Source: Ichthyophthirius multifiliis (lineage: Eukaryota > Ciliophora > Oligohymenophorea > Hymenostomatida). Taken from it: a stretch of DNA of 40,532 nt. Positions 23,140 to 34,929 of the stretch are shown piece after piece; within the stretch, counting starts at the first letter, position 1; each line of letters begins with the position of its first letter. Location of the stretch: NCBI RefSeq assembly GCF_000220395.1, contig NW_004085949.1, forward strand, positions 1 through 40,532, given 5' to 3'. A program made the translations under genes and the position numbers. Under the pieces are notes generated by a model. It saw only the letters and a program-made list of their open reading frames with translations. It had not been told where the DNA came from and ran no database searches.

Positions 23140-24672
23140 ATGAAAAAACTTATATTAACCTTTCTATTAATAAATTTTATTTTCGGTCTTAAAGTCCTTA
23201 AACACAAATGTAGACACGATAAAATAAAACAAACATAGAAATACGACTCACTTCCTCCTGTGGAATCCATAGATTTCCGTAATTTACAAAATAAAAAACC
23301 CCGTGATATGTTAATAACCTACGATATGTCTTTTTTCAAAAAATTACCTAATAATGATTATAATTAAAAGTTAATTGCTACTATCGAGAAAGCTTTATAA
23401 TTAGCAACTGATTATTTTTCTCGTTTAATTAAAATATATCCAAAATCTCAACAAAATATGAGATATATATAAAATTAATCTAAATGTGGCGAAGTAATTA
23501 TTACATAAGTAGACAGAATCTAGGGAAAGAACTCTGATTTACATCTATATGTATCATATTCAGAAGTAGTAGATGATGATTATTTAGCCTAAGCTATTTG
23601 GTGTTAATTCTTGTAAGGTTTAGGACCTACTCATGGTGAAGTTAATTTCAATTTAGCATAATTAAAAAGTTAAAATATTAGCGATGCTATCTAATTTGAA
23701 GATTTAATGGAAATAGTTATCCATGAAATTACTCATGTTTTGGGTTTTATGGATACTGATATACCTAAATGGGTAACTTCTGATGGAAAACCCCATGTAT
23801 AACCTACAATCAAAGCAACTATAAGGGGAGTTGAAAATTTACTAATCAAAACTCCTAACGTGTTGAATTTTGCTCGAAAATATTTCGGATGTCCTACCTT
23901 ACTTGGTATGCCTCTTCACAATTAAGATGGGATAGGAACTGCTAATTGTCATTGGAAAAGCTCAGATATACAAAATGAATACATGAATCCATCAACATCA
24001 CCTACTTAAGCTTATTTTAGTGGTTTTACAGCAAATCTTTTAAGAGACACAGGTTTCTATGCTGAAATCAACACCTCTATGGAAGAATAAACATTCTATG
24101 GAAAAGGAGTAGGCTGTAATCATATCATGGGTTAATGTAATTCATCAACAAGAGAATATTGTAATCCTTAAACTGATGATGGATTATGTGATTATTACCA
24201 CCATGGATCTTCTAAATGCCATAATGATTCTGGTTGTAATATTTTAGTTACCTACACAAATACAAAATGCTGGAATGTTTAAAGTAATTAGAACACATAA
24301 GAAGCTAGGTAAAAATATGGAGTAAAATATGGTATTGATTCGAGATGTTTTAACGGGTCTTTAAAAACTTAAAACTATGAACCAAACAATTAAATTATAG
24401 GCGAATGCTATAAATATGAATGTAAATCAAATAAATAATAAGTAGATATTTGGGTAGGATAAGATAAATAAACTTGTTAGAAAAATTCATAAAAATTGTA
24501 ATATAAGGGATATAGTGGACATATTTAATGTCCGAAAAACATATAAGATTTTTGTAATTTTAAAAAATTTTGTCCGGGTTTCTGTAACGGAAATGGATAT
24601 TGCTTAAAAGATAAATGTTACTGTGCTAAAGGATTTTCTGGTAATGATTGCTCTATTAAAAAAGCATCTTGA
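23140..24672 (+). CDS. Leishmanolysin-like zinc metallopeptidase (M8/GP63), secreted, intact
   Basis: A 510-residue, intronless protein in the ciliate code. The signal peptide is MKKLILTFLLINFIFG. A propeptide cysteine in HKCRHD (residues 22-27) resembles the cysteine-switch region of GP63. The metzincin active site is HEITHVLGF, with His195, Glu196 and His199. The third zinc ligand is His271 in ANCHWK, and the Met-turn is YMNPS (Met282). Cysteine-rich C-terminal sequence follows (FYGKGVGCNHIMGQCNSS and others), then an EGF-like module near the end (CPGFCNGNGYCLKDKCYCAK). There is no obvious GPI or transmembrane tail, so secretion is inferred. Codon use is less AT-extreme than in the neighbours, with many C-ending codons. 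In fish-parasitic and other ciliates this family is expanded and implicated in host tissue or surface-protein degradation. Two decayed relatives lie in the same window. Confidence 0.95.
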
Positions 24673-25080
24673 AATAGATTAGATTTTACTATAAAATTTG
24701 GAAAAAAAAATTATCTTTTTTATTATATGTTTATAAATTTTTAAGTAGAGGATAAAGAATTATTATTTAAAAAAAAAAATTTATAGATTAATAAAATGAT
24801 TTTTTTTAAATAGATAAGTTAAAAAAAAAAATTTATTAAAATACTAAAAATTATATATAAATAGAAATTAGTCTAATTTAAAAATACAAAAAAAAAATAT
24901 ATTTGTATATTTATTTTAATAAATAATAAAATATTATTTTAAATTATAATAATTAATAAGAAGAATAATTAATATTATAATAAAAAATATATGAAAAAAT
25001 AATCGGAAAGTAAAAAATAAAAAATATGAATTATAAATAATAAATATATATATATATATATAGATATATAAATAAAAATA

Positions 25081-25116
<36 letters not shown>

Positions 25117-25839
25117 TTTATATTTATATATACATATATTATATATATATATATAAGATGTTATATTAATAATGATTTATAAAACTTTAGTAAAAAAATT
25201 ATCTAATTTAATTTAACATGAAAATTAATTTGTAAAATACATAAATAAATTATGATATAATATTAATAATAAAAAAATAAATATTATTTATTTATATATT
25301 GTTTTAAATAAAATTAATTATATTAAAAAAATATATGATAAATATTTAAATAAAATGAAATAAATATTGAAAAAGTTATGAAAGATTAATAAGAATATTA
25401 TAATTTTTAATAATAAATAAATATAATATAATAATATAAATATATAAAAAAAGTATTATATTAATTATATAAATAAATATATAAATATATTAGTTTTTAA
25501 ATATTTATATTTTTTTATTATATATATTAATATATATATATATTTAATATTTTTTTTAATTTTTTTTTTTTACTTTTATCTTTTAATTTTTTTATTTTTT
25601 ATTTTTTTATTTTTTATTTTTTATTATTTATAAAAAAATATATATAATTATTTTTAATTTTAATATAATATTTTTTCATATTTAATTCCAATGAATTTTT
25701 TTTCTTCACATCTTTCGAACTAACATTAAATGCGTTAATTGTTTTCTACAGTTAATACTTTAATTATATGAAAAAAACTATATATATTATATATATAAAT
25801 AACTTTTAATCATCTTCATTATCTTTATCTTTTTTATAA

Positions 25840-25872
<33 letters not shown>

Positions 25873-26389
25873 TACCGTTATCTTCTTCATTTATTAAAAA
25901 TGTTTGTATATTAATATTTTATATTAATAAAGCATGATTTATTGATATTTATTTTTATAAATTTGATATTTTCATACTTTTTATTTAAATGTTATATTAT
26001 ATTATTTTATTTTTTTTTAAAAAAAATATTGTACTCTTATTAATATTTGTAATTATTTAATTATGAAAACGAAAATTTGTTCATTATTATAACAGTCTTT
26101 TTTTAAAAACTAGTACCTATTTTACTTATTTTTTTAAAAAAAAATTAAATATGTTAAAGAATATTTTTATATTGAAAATATAAATTATTACAATGATGTT
26201 TAAAAGAATTTTCTATGTGACATTTTTTTTTTAATATATAAAAAAATACTAAATTTTATTTATATCTTTTTATTTTACATGTATATAATATATAAATAAA
26301 TATAATTATATTTAAAATAAATAAATATTATAAATAAAATATAAAAATAAAAATAAAAAAATTAATAAAATAAAAATCTATATATATAT
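24673..26389. other. AT-rich spacer with a weak possible minus-strand exon
   Basis: Mostly A/T, including an AT run near 25090-25112 and a T run of about 25 at 25841-25865. On the minus strand, 26110 down to about 25680 has slightly coding-like patches: MNKFSFSQLNNYK, INEEDNGKN, KDKDNEDDQK and FERCEEKKFIGIK. They might be exons of a very small charged protein, but no consistent frame with a convincing stop and splice set could be fixed, so I do not call a gene. Confidence 0.3.
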
Positions 26390-26522
26390 TCAATTTATTA
26401 ATTAAAACTAATCCTATTATTTAAATTATTTCAGAATTATCTTTTATTTAAGTGAAGTTCTTTATAATAATTAGTTTAATTTATTCATCTATTATATTGT
26501 TAAAAAAAATATATGTATTATA

Positions 26523-26564
<42 letters not shown>

Positions 26565-29386
26565 TTTTTATTTATATTACAGATTCTTTAATAGAAACCA
26601 ACATATTAATTTTTTCTTCTTCCAAATCCTATTAATCTTTAATTTTCTTTGTCCTTTTTTTAGGTATCCAACTGATATCATATTTTTCAATTTTTGACCA
26701 AATATAACTTTCATCTCCATTATATTCTGTTACTTATTTGAATTTTAAATATGCCTTATAAAAAATATAATTCCACATTTTATGTTCTACCTAAAATAAT
26801 ATATATATAATTTTATATATTCATATATATTAATTTATATATCTATAAATATATACCTTTATATGATAAAAAAATCCTCCTTAATCACCTCCTTTATCTA
26901 ATGTTTATCTATCTAATCCACAAATAAAGCAGAATTTATTTTCATCGTAATTTTTTTCATCTAGTTTATCTTTTAGTTCTTTAAACTTATCAATAATAAT
27001 ACCTCCAACCATATTAATTACAATTAAAACTAAAATAATATTCAACATATTATCAAATGCAAATCTAGCGAAATATTTATCTTTATAATTTTAATTTACT
27101 CCTATATATTCATCATTTACTAAATTTAAACTACTTTTTTCTTTTAAAAATTTTCCCACAGCCCCAGTTTCTTTAAATGTATAATCAAAAGTCTTAAAAT
27201 AACACTTCCAAAAACTCTCACAATCCCCTTCAGGATATTAATCATAGAAATAAATGTAAGATACGATAGTAAAATAGTACTCTAAGATTACAAAGAGTAA
27301 AAAAGATAATCCTAGTTCTATTTTTGGCTCATATATGGCCTTTACTACATTCGAAAGGATGTCAAAACGTAAAAAATCGAACAGAAGACCTCCAAAAAGG
27401 AAAGGGTGATAAGTTAAACCTAATAGAGCGAAGATTAATTATGTAAAGTAGTATATAATATCGAAATCTTAAAGTAATAAATAAATTGAATAGAAAATTT
27501 TGATGAGAAAATTAAAGAAATTTTTTATAAAGAAAATAAATTTAGTTTTTTTTTTTTTTAGTTTTAACAAAAAAAAGCTGCACCAAATATTCCCAATTAT
27601 TAAAGGAGCCCTTTTTAAAAGGAAAAAACTAACAACTATACAAACTAGAAAAAGATTAAAAATGCCAATCATAAATATGAATTTTTCAACATCATCATAT
27701 TCTTTAATATATAGGAATCTTGGGTCTTATAAACGGGAATTATTTAATGCATTACTATATTCAGGGGAATCTTTGGACACATTTGGGGGTATTATTAGAA
27801 AATATTAAGAGTATGAGGTCAATATGATTAAGTTTAGGACGATTGCGAATAAAAAATTCATGTTTTCAAGTAGTTTATGATTGTTTACTATAAAACCTAT
27901 GAGGTAATAACGATTTACTAGCCTCCGGATGTTTTCTTCGTGAGTCATTATGAGGATTATGGAGTCTGATTAGTCCATTAAATATGATAGTTTAGCTTTA
28001 GAGGATGATCTATTAACTTTATTATTAAAATGGTCTTTTACTTCATCAGATAGAGTGAAACATAAGGGTAGTTTAGGGAAAAAAATAGTCTGTAATTCCC
28101 CATCGCGAATGATTTCGATTTGGCATGTTTTTTAATGGAAAAAAGATAGAGCTTCATGTAATTCTTTTTTTTTTTCTTTTTCCTTTTTAATTTCTTCTTC
28201 TTCTTATTGTTTTTTTTGTTTTAAATTGCTATTAATTTCCTATATATAAAAATTATAAATTTAAATAAAAGATAATATATATATATGTATATCATTATAT
28301 ATAATATATGTGTATTTTCTTCATATATATATGTATTTCACCTGTAATGCGTTCATTCCCACAGATAATAAGCCTTTCCCTATTTTGCCTATATTTCCAA
28401 AAATGTTATTTTTTTGAAAATAAGCATCAAAACCATCATCTTCTTCTTATTTAAATTCGTTTAAAATAGAATTCATGTCATCATCATCTTATTATTCGAT
28501 TTCTTCAAAAACATTATTTGATATATATAATTTTATCAAAATATAAATAAAAAATCCATTTTCAATTATAAATTGGTATTTTTCACTATTTTATTCGTCT
28601 TTGAAATCTATTTCATCTTCATAATTATTAAATAAGTCTTTATTATAGTCATTATTGGAGTATTTTTTCCATAATATATATATTTTTGTAAGGTTAGATG
28701 TTAATATTTACAATGGAATGTTCCTCATTATATTTCCTATGAAGTTACTTTTCTAGTCTTGGAATTCTAGTAAGGAATTAATTGTTATTAGGCATTTATA
28801 TTTCAGTCTAGCTACTTAACCTACGTGTATTTTCTGGTTTTCGTCATATAATCTGGAATCTTCACCTAATACTTAAACTGCATATTCGAGAAATTTAGTC
28901 TAGGCAATGCAGTTTTAGTTCTCTTTACAAGGACCTTATACAAACTCAGTTAAAGTGTCGAAACATTACTCTATTTAAGTGTATGTTTCGGGTGTTATTT
29001 AGTAAGATATTAGTAGTTTTATTGTTAGAGAAACTAAATCGTAAGAATATTTAGAGTTAGTTTATTTTCTGATGTAGTTTTATAAAAATAAATTATGGCC
29101 TTCGCAAAAAAGCTACAATAGACGTAGTATTTTTTAAATAATTTAAGATTTATGAGAACCATTTAAAATAGGCTTTTATATAGATTAAGAATAAAGAATC
29201 TAGTTTATTTTACTAAATAATTTCTCACTATTTGATGAGGATTAAAAATAATCAAAAATATTCTTCTATACAGATTTATTACCATTTTTAAGTAATAAAT
29301 TTAAGAATTTTAATAAATAATTTCTAAAATATAAAATTATATGATATTAATAAAAATTAATAATTTAATAAAAAAATATATAAATA

Positions 29387-29432
<46 letters not shown>

Positions 29433-30268
29433 ATAATTTTTATTTTATTAATATATTAATTATATTTTTAATTACAAATAATATGAATCGTTTTCGTTTT
29501 CATCCCAAAATAGCTTTAAAACTATTTTAGTTGCATTTAATTTATCTAATTAATCTTATCTTTCTTATAATTTTTTTTATAAAAAAATATCCTTTTATTT
29601 TTCATCTTATAAATTTAGTATTTTTTTTTAATCTTATTCAATATTTTTTAATATATTTGATAGTGTAATTAGTATAAATACTACCGATTATTTTGGTACA
29701 TTTTTTTATTACCAGAATTCAATAAATTGCAAGAATTTTTATAACAAATCATCTGATTGTAAAATAATGTCTTTTTAATTATTATTTTATTATTCAACTT
29801 ATTTTTATTATTAATTTTTTTCATTTTAATTAATATTTTTATCTTATTCTTTGAACATTTTTTAAATATTTAAAATGGAAACAGAGAAATTATTTGATTC
29901 TTTTTTGAGTATTTTTTTTAAATATTTACTTCCTTTTAATTTATGGTTTTCTTTCAAGTTAATCTATTCTATTAAATCTAATTTTTATTAAACTGATTTT
30001 TAAACCAAATTTATTACACTATTCTCTAATTCACTATTTTAAGCGAAATAAAAACAAATCAAAAGACATTCCAAAAATGGTCGATTTAAAATTTCATCAA
30101 AAGTTCTTATATATGTATTTTTAGTTTAAAAGATTTATATTTTTTCACATTTTATTTATTTCCCGACTTACACTAAATTATAAGGTAGTATTTATTTTAA
30201 ATATTATTCTATTTATTGTGATTATATCTATATTAGTATAATTAAATACATATATAAAAATAAACAAT

Positions 30269-30329
<61 letters not shown>

Positions 30330-33086
30330 TTATATACTTATATTATAAATTCTTTAAAATTTTAAACAAAAAAATTCTGTCTTAAATCTAATATAAATAT
30401 AAGAAATTTCGAGATTTATATTTTGATAATATTTTCAATTAAAAATTCTTAATTTTCCTCTTTTATTTAGAAAGTTTTATTTGAGAATTTTTAAAGGACT
30501 TTTTTTAATCCTTAGAATTTTTTGAAAATCGGATCTGTAATTATTTCGTTTTCTATATTTATATTATTTATTATTTTTTTGTTATTATGTGTATTATTTT
30601 TTTATTATTTTTTTAATATTTTTCCCAAAAAAACAGTCTTTTTTCTCAATTTTTGGATTGTATTTAACTTCACGTAACTCTTTTTATTAAAAAACTCAGT
30701 ATATTTCCTTACTATTTCAATTTTTTCTAACTCTTCGAAGTATTTTTCATCATATTCTAACATAAAAGTTATAAATAAGATTATTTTTTCAAGCTCTTTT
30801 AGTCTAAAAACTCCATCTGAGTCTTTAAAATATTCATTTTTTACTAAAATAATAAATAAGTTTATAGTTTCTAATAGAAATTAATTATAGAAATTTCTTT
30901 CCTTTTTTATTTAGTTTTTCTAAAATTCATTATATTAATTTTCAATATATTCAATTAAATAATTCTATAATTCTATTATTATTTAAAAATCTTTCTTATA
31001 ATCTTCTTCTTATTAAAAAATCAAAATATCATCTTCTTGAGACTAATTACAAAGTTAATTATCTAGGCTTTTATTTATATTTGATGGGATTTTAAAAAAA
31101 CTATTATGGCTTTTATTAAATGAAAAAAAAACTTGTTTTCCTATATATATATTCATTATAATACGCAAAAAAGCAGCCATTAAATCATAATCAGGATTAT
31201 ATTATGTTTATTTTATTATATTTAGTAAACATTGAAAGGGTAATAAATTTTTAAAGTATTATTAGGTACTTTTTGAACTGTTTTTACATAAATTTGCAAA
31301 TAAATTTATTTAACATTTAAAATATTCAAATTAATATTAATATATCTAATATTAATATATTATTATATATATCAAAAATATATTATATATAATTATATTA
31401 ATTATTAAACCTCATAATTTTAAAACTTATTTAAAGGAATTTCAATAATTTAATTGTATTCATCTAGTATTTTAATTTAAAGCATATCTTGTTATAAGTT
31501 TTAATCTATTTAAAAAATGCATTATTAATGTATTGATTAATTTTCAAAAATCTATAAAATATATTAAATATATATATATAATATATATTATATATATTAT
31601 TTATAATATATTTAATTTTTTTATTTATATATATTTTATATATTTATTTTTTTAGTTTTTTAATACTTCTTTAAATATATATTCTTAATTTGATTTAATT
31701 GAAATGTTATTAATTAATGTACAATGACTTAAAAATTATAAAATTTCTGGCTTCGATAAAGGTTAAAATTTTTTAAATTTATTTATTATATCTTTTAATA
31801 CTGTATAATTATTTTCTTCATTATTTTAAATTTCAGAAATTTTATTTTTTTCTATTATTTTATTTTTATTATTTTCATTTAATAATATTAATTAATTAAA
31901 TTTTTCAACTATTTTTATATTTTAGCAAAACATATCTTTCATTGAATTTGTCACAAAATCGCCATATCCAATATGAGAAACGAAGATTTTTATAAATTAA
32001 ACAGTATATTCCTGATTATTTAAGTTATTTTTACATACTGATTTTAATATATTATATATTTGAAGACATATTCCATATTTTTTTCCAAAAAATTCTTCTT
32101 ATAGTTTTTATAAATCTTATATTATATTAAAAATATTTATTTATTTATAAATATATATTAAACTTGTTTAAAATTTGTAATTTGATTCATTAGCTTAATT
32201 TTATTATTTTTAATTATATAATTAAAGAATTTAACCTTAAACTTATTAAGTTTAAGCAAATTATTCAAATTCTTATTATAAAGGAAAAAATTTATAAAGA
32301 AGCCAGCAAAGCATACCTAAAATACACTAATCTTTTATAATCTTTAATATAATAATATATATATATATATTTATGTTTATTTAAATACTGTTTATCTAGT
32401 AATACTTGCTGTAGAATATTCTTAATGTATATCAATATAAGAACTAAGTTTATTATTTATAAAAAGATCCAATTAGTTTAAAGTATAATTAATTTAATCT
32501 AAGCAATTTCTAAAAATATTTTTTTATTTCCATTATTAATAATCATCTTAAAATTTCTTTTTATATTATTTAAATATTTATATTTTTTTTTGTTATATAT
32601 ATTAATATATAAAATTATATCAAACCATTAAATTAAATGTTTATAATCCATTGAAAAAGACAGGAAGACTAAATAAAAGAAAATTACTGTCCCATAGCTC
32701 TTCGAAATTTGCTTTTCTTATTTTAAAAGTATTTATTTTTGTAACTATTATTTTTAATATTATATAAAAAAATAATTATTATTTTTACTATTTTTTTCCA
32801 TAATAGGAATTTAATAATTATTATTATTTTATTTGATTTATTCTTTTTTATTTTAAATATCATCATCTTCTTAAATATTAATATCTCTATATCCAATCCA
32901 CAATCCAGAATTAACATTTAAGATTCGAAAATAACTATCTTTTGTTATAAACTTAATACTTTATTGATTCTCATTTTATTTTATAGGAAAAAACTTAAAT
33001 TTATTTTAAGGTTCATCAATTATGGTTAGATCTAAATAAAATTAATCTTCCTATTATATTATTATAAAAATTATATACAAACATAA

Positions 33087-33127
<41 letters not shown>

Positions 33128-33746
33128 TTATATAAAAAGTATATATATTTAATACTTTATTATTTCTCAAAGTTAAATATTATCCAGTAACAAAATGTTT
33201 TAATCTATAAGTATTTTCCCATGTAAGAATACCTCCTTGAAATATATGTTCAGCCTCAATTTACCATAGTGCATTTATTAGATAATTTTGTGCTTTATTT
33301 TTATTTATTTATTGATATCTTACTTAAAAGTTTTCATATAATTAATATTTTATTTTTTTTAATTAATCTTCTTCATATTAAAATTCTTATATTTATAATA
33401 TATTTTATTCTGGGTTTATTTTTTAAAAATCAACTTAAATTTTATTAAAATTCGAATCATTAGATGTTTGTCTTTATAAACTTTACTAATAATAAAAAGG
33501 AAGATTTAAATCTAATTAATTTTAAGAAATTTGTTATTATTCATCATTATGATGACTTGAATTATAAGAAGACTATCTTAAAATATTATGAGATTTTTTA
33601 GAATCTAAATATGTTTTTTTTCTTAAACTATTAGTCTATTATTTAGAATTATCATTCTTACGAGATCTTTAAGAATCTGAAAGTTATTAATTTAAAATTA
33701 AACTTTAAAATGGATCAATTATTTAAGATGTTGAAAGGCAATACTT

Positions 33747-33788
<42 letters not shown>

Positions 33789-34848
33789 TATATTTATATA
33801 TATTTATTTATTTATTTTGTAATTATTTACATTACTTTCTGACAAGTTTAACCAAAGAACATTTCCTATATTTAAATATCTTGAATTTTCTACTTCATTT
33901 TATGAATATAAATTAACTCTATTATAGTATTTTTTATTATATATATATTTTTAATATTATAATTTTTACATCCATTTTCTTGGATTTTCAAGATTTGCGT
34001 AAATTTTTATACATGATTGTTCTTCTTATAAAAAAATTTCTTTGTCTTCTTAAATTTTTTAACCTTAAAAATTAGTATATAAATATCCTATACGATTATG
34101 TATTAATTATGTGCAACAAATATGAACTACATCTCTATTTGTGGCTATGTTTGCTCTTTATTTTTAAATAGTTAAACAAGGCATAAATTTAAATAATGAT
34201 TTTTCATCTGGAAAATCAATTAATTAAAAACTTATTTTTATTGTATTAAAAAAATTAAAAAAAAAATACATATAATTTTCAGTTTAATCTTTAGTTAAAG
34301 AAAGAAATTTCATTGAAGCTAAATGTACTAAATGAAAAGAAGAAGAAGAAAATAATATTTGAGTTCCTTTTAATTTATTAAATGTAGCCATATTAGAATT
34401 TAAATCGCCATCTAAATTTTATATTAATTAACGAATGTTTTCTTTTCTTTTTTCTAAACCTTTATATTAAAGAAAATATATATATTTATATATAAATATA
34501 TATATATATATAAATTTTATAATATATATTATATTTATATATATTTAAATATATACATATATATATATATAATTAACTTAATTATTTCCAATTTTCAGTT
34601 TCTAATACTTTCTAATAATTTAAACTATCTATTTACGGTATAATTTTAAATACACAATTATAAAAATTAACAGATTTATATCCTTAAATTTTCGAGAAGT
34701 TTTTTATAGTCAATTTAGATTATAAAAATCCATCCGATTATATATAATAATCTTAATAATCTGCTAAATTTAAACTTATACAACATCCGAATGTAATTTA
34801 TATATTTTTTCCTTGATTTTCTACTTATTAATAATCAATAAATTCCAT
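26390..34848 (-). CDS. ITPR: IP3/ryanodine receptor-family intracellular calcium release channel
   Basis: The largest gene here: 8.5 kb, many AT-rich introns, roughly 2,500 residues by estimate. It should form a tetrameric Ca2+ release channel in ER, alveolar or contractile-vacuole membranes (family and ciliate knowledge). The ATG at 34848 gives MEFIDYQQVENQGKN, then a beta-trefoil start (GCCISLNLAD, NFYNCVFKIIP). MIR-type segments follow (NALWQIEAEHIFQGGILTW, YRLKHFVTGQYLTL, NVNSGLWIGYRDINI). The middle is low-complexity helical sequence. The RIH-associated region has EGHNLFLQNYIRKQ and EFVQGPCKENQNCIA. The channel region has NFLFAIVLNLIIL and IGIFNLFLVCIVVSFFLL; the pore loop CESFWKCYFKTF leads to TGAVGKF; the inner helix is ILVLIVINMVGGIIIDKFKE. 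A zinc motif CFICGL...FFYHIKVEHKMW and a coiled tail end at TGA (26390-26392). The filter is atypical and the IP3-contact loop appears altered, so the ligand is uncertain. Confidence 0.93.
30280..30325. repeat. (AT)n microsatellite within an intron of the calcium-channel gene
   Basis: About 45 bp of AT dinucleotides in a non-coding gap (roughly 30230-30345) between coding segments of the minus-strand channel gene. Comparable AT runs mark other probable introns at about 29395-29430, 33095-33122 and 33752-33783. Confidence 0.85.
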
Positions 34849-34929
34849 ATATATAAATAAATAAATATTTATATTATTTTAAATTTAAAAAAATAAAAAA
34901 TAAATAAAACTAAATATAAAAAAATTATT

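Noticed and set aside
27500-27808. 102-codon plus-strand standard-code open frame
   Set aside because: It lies antisense within the channel gene, opposite its membrane-segment region, and has no recognisable content.
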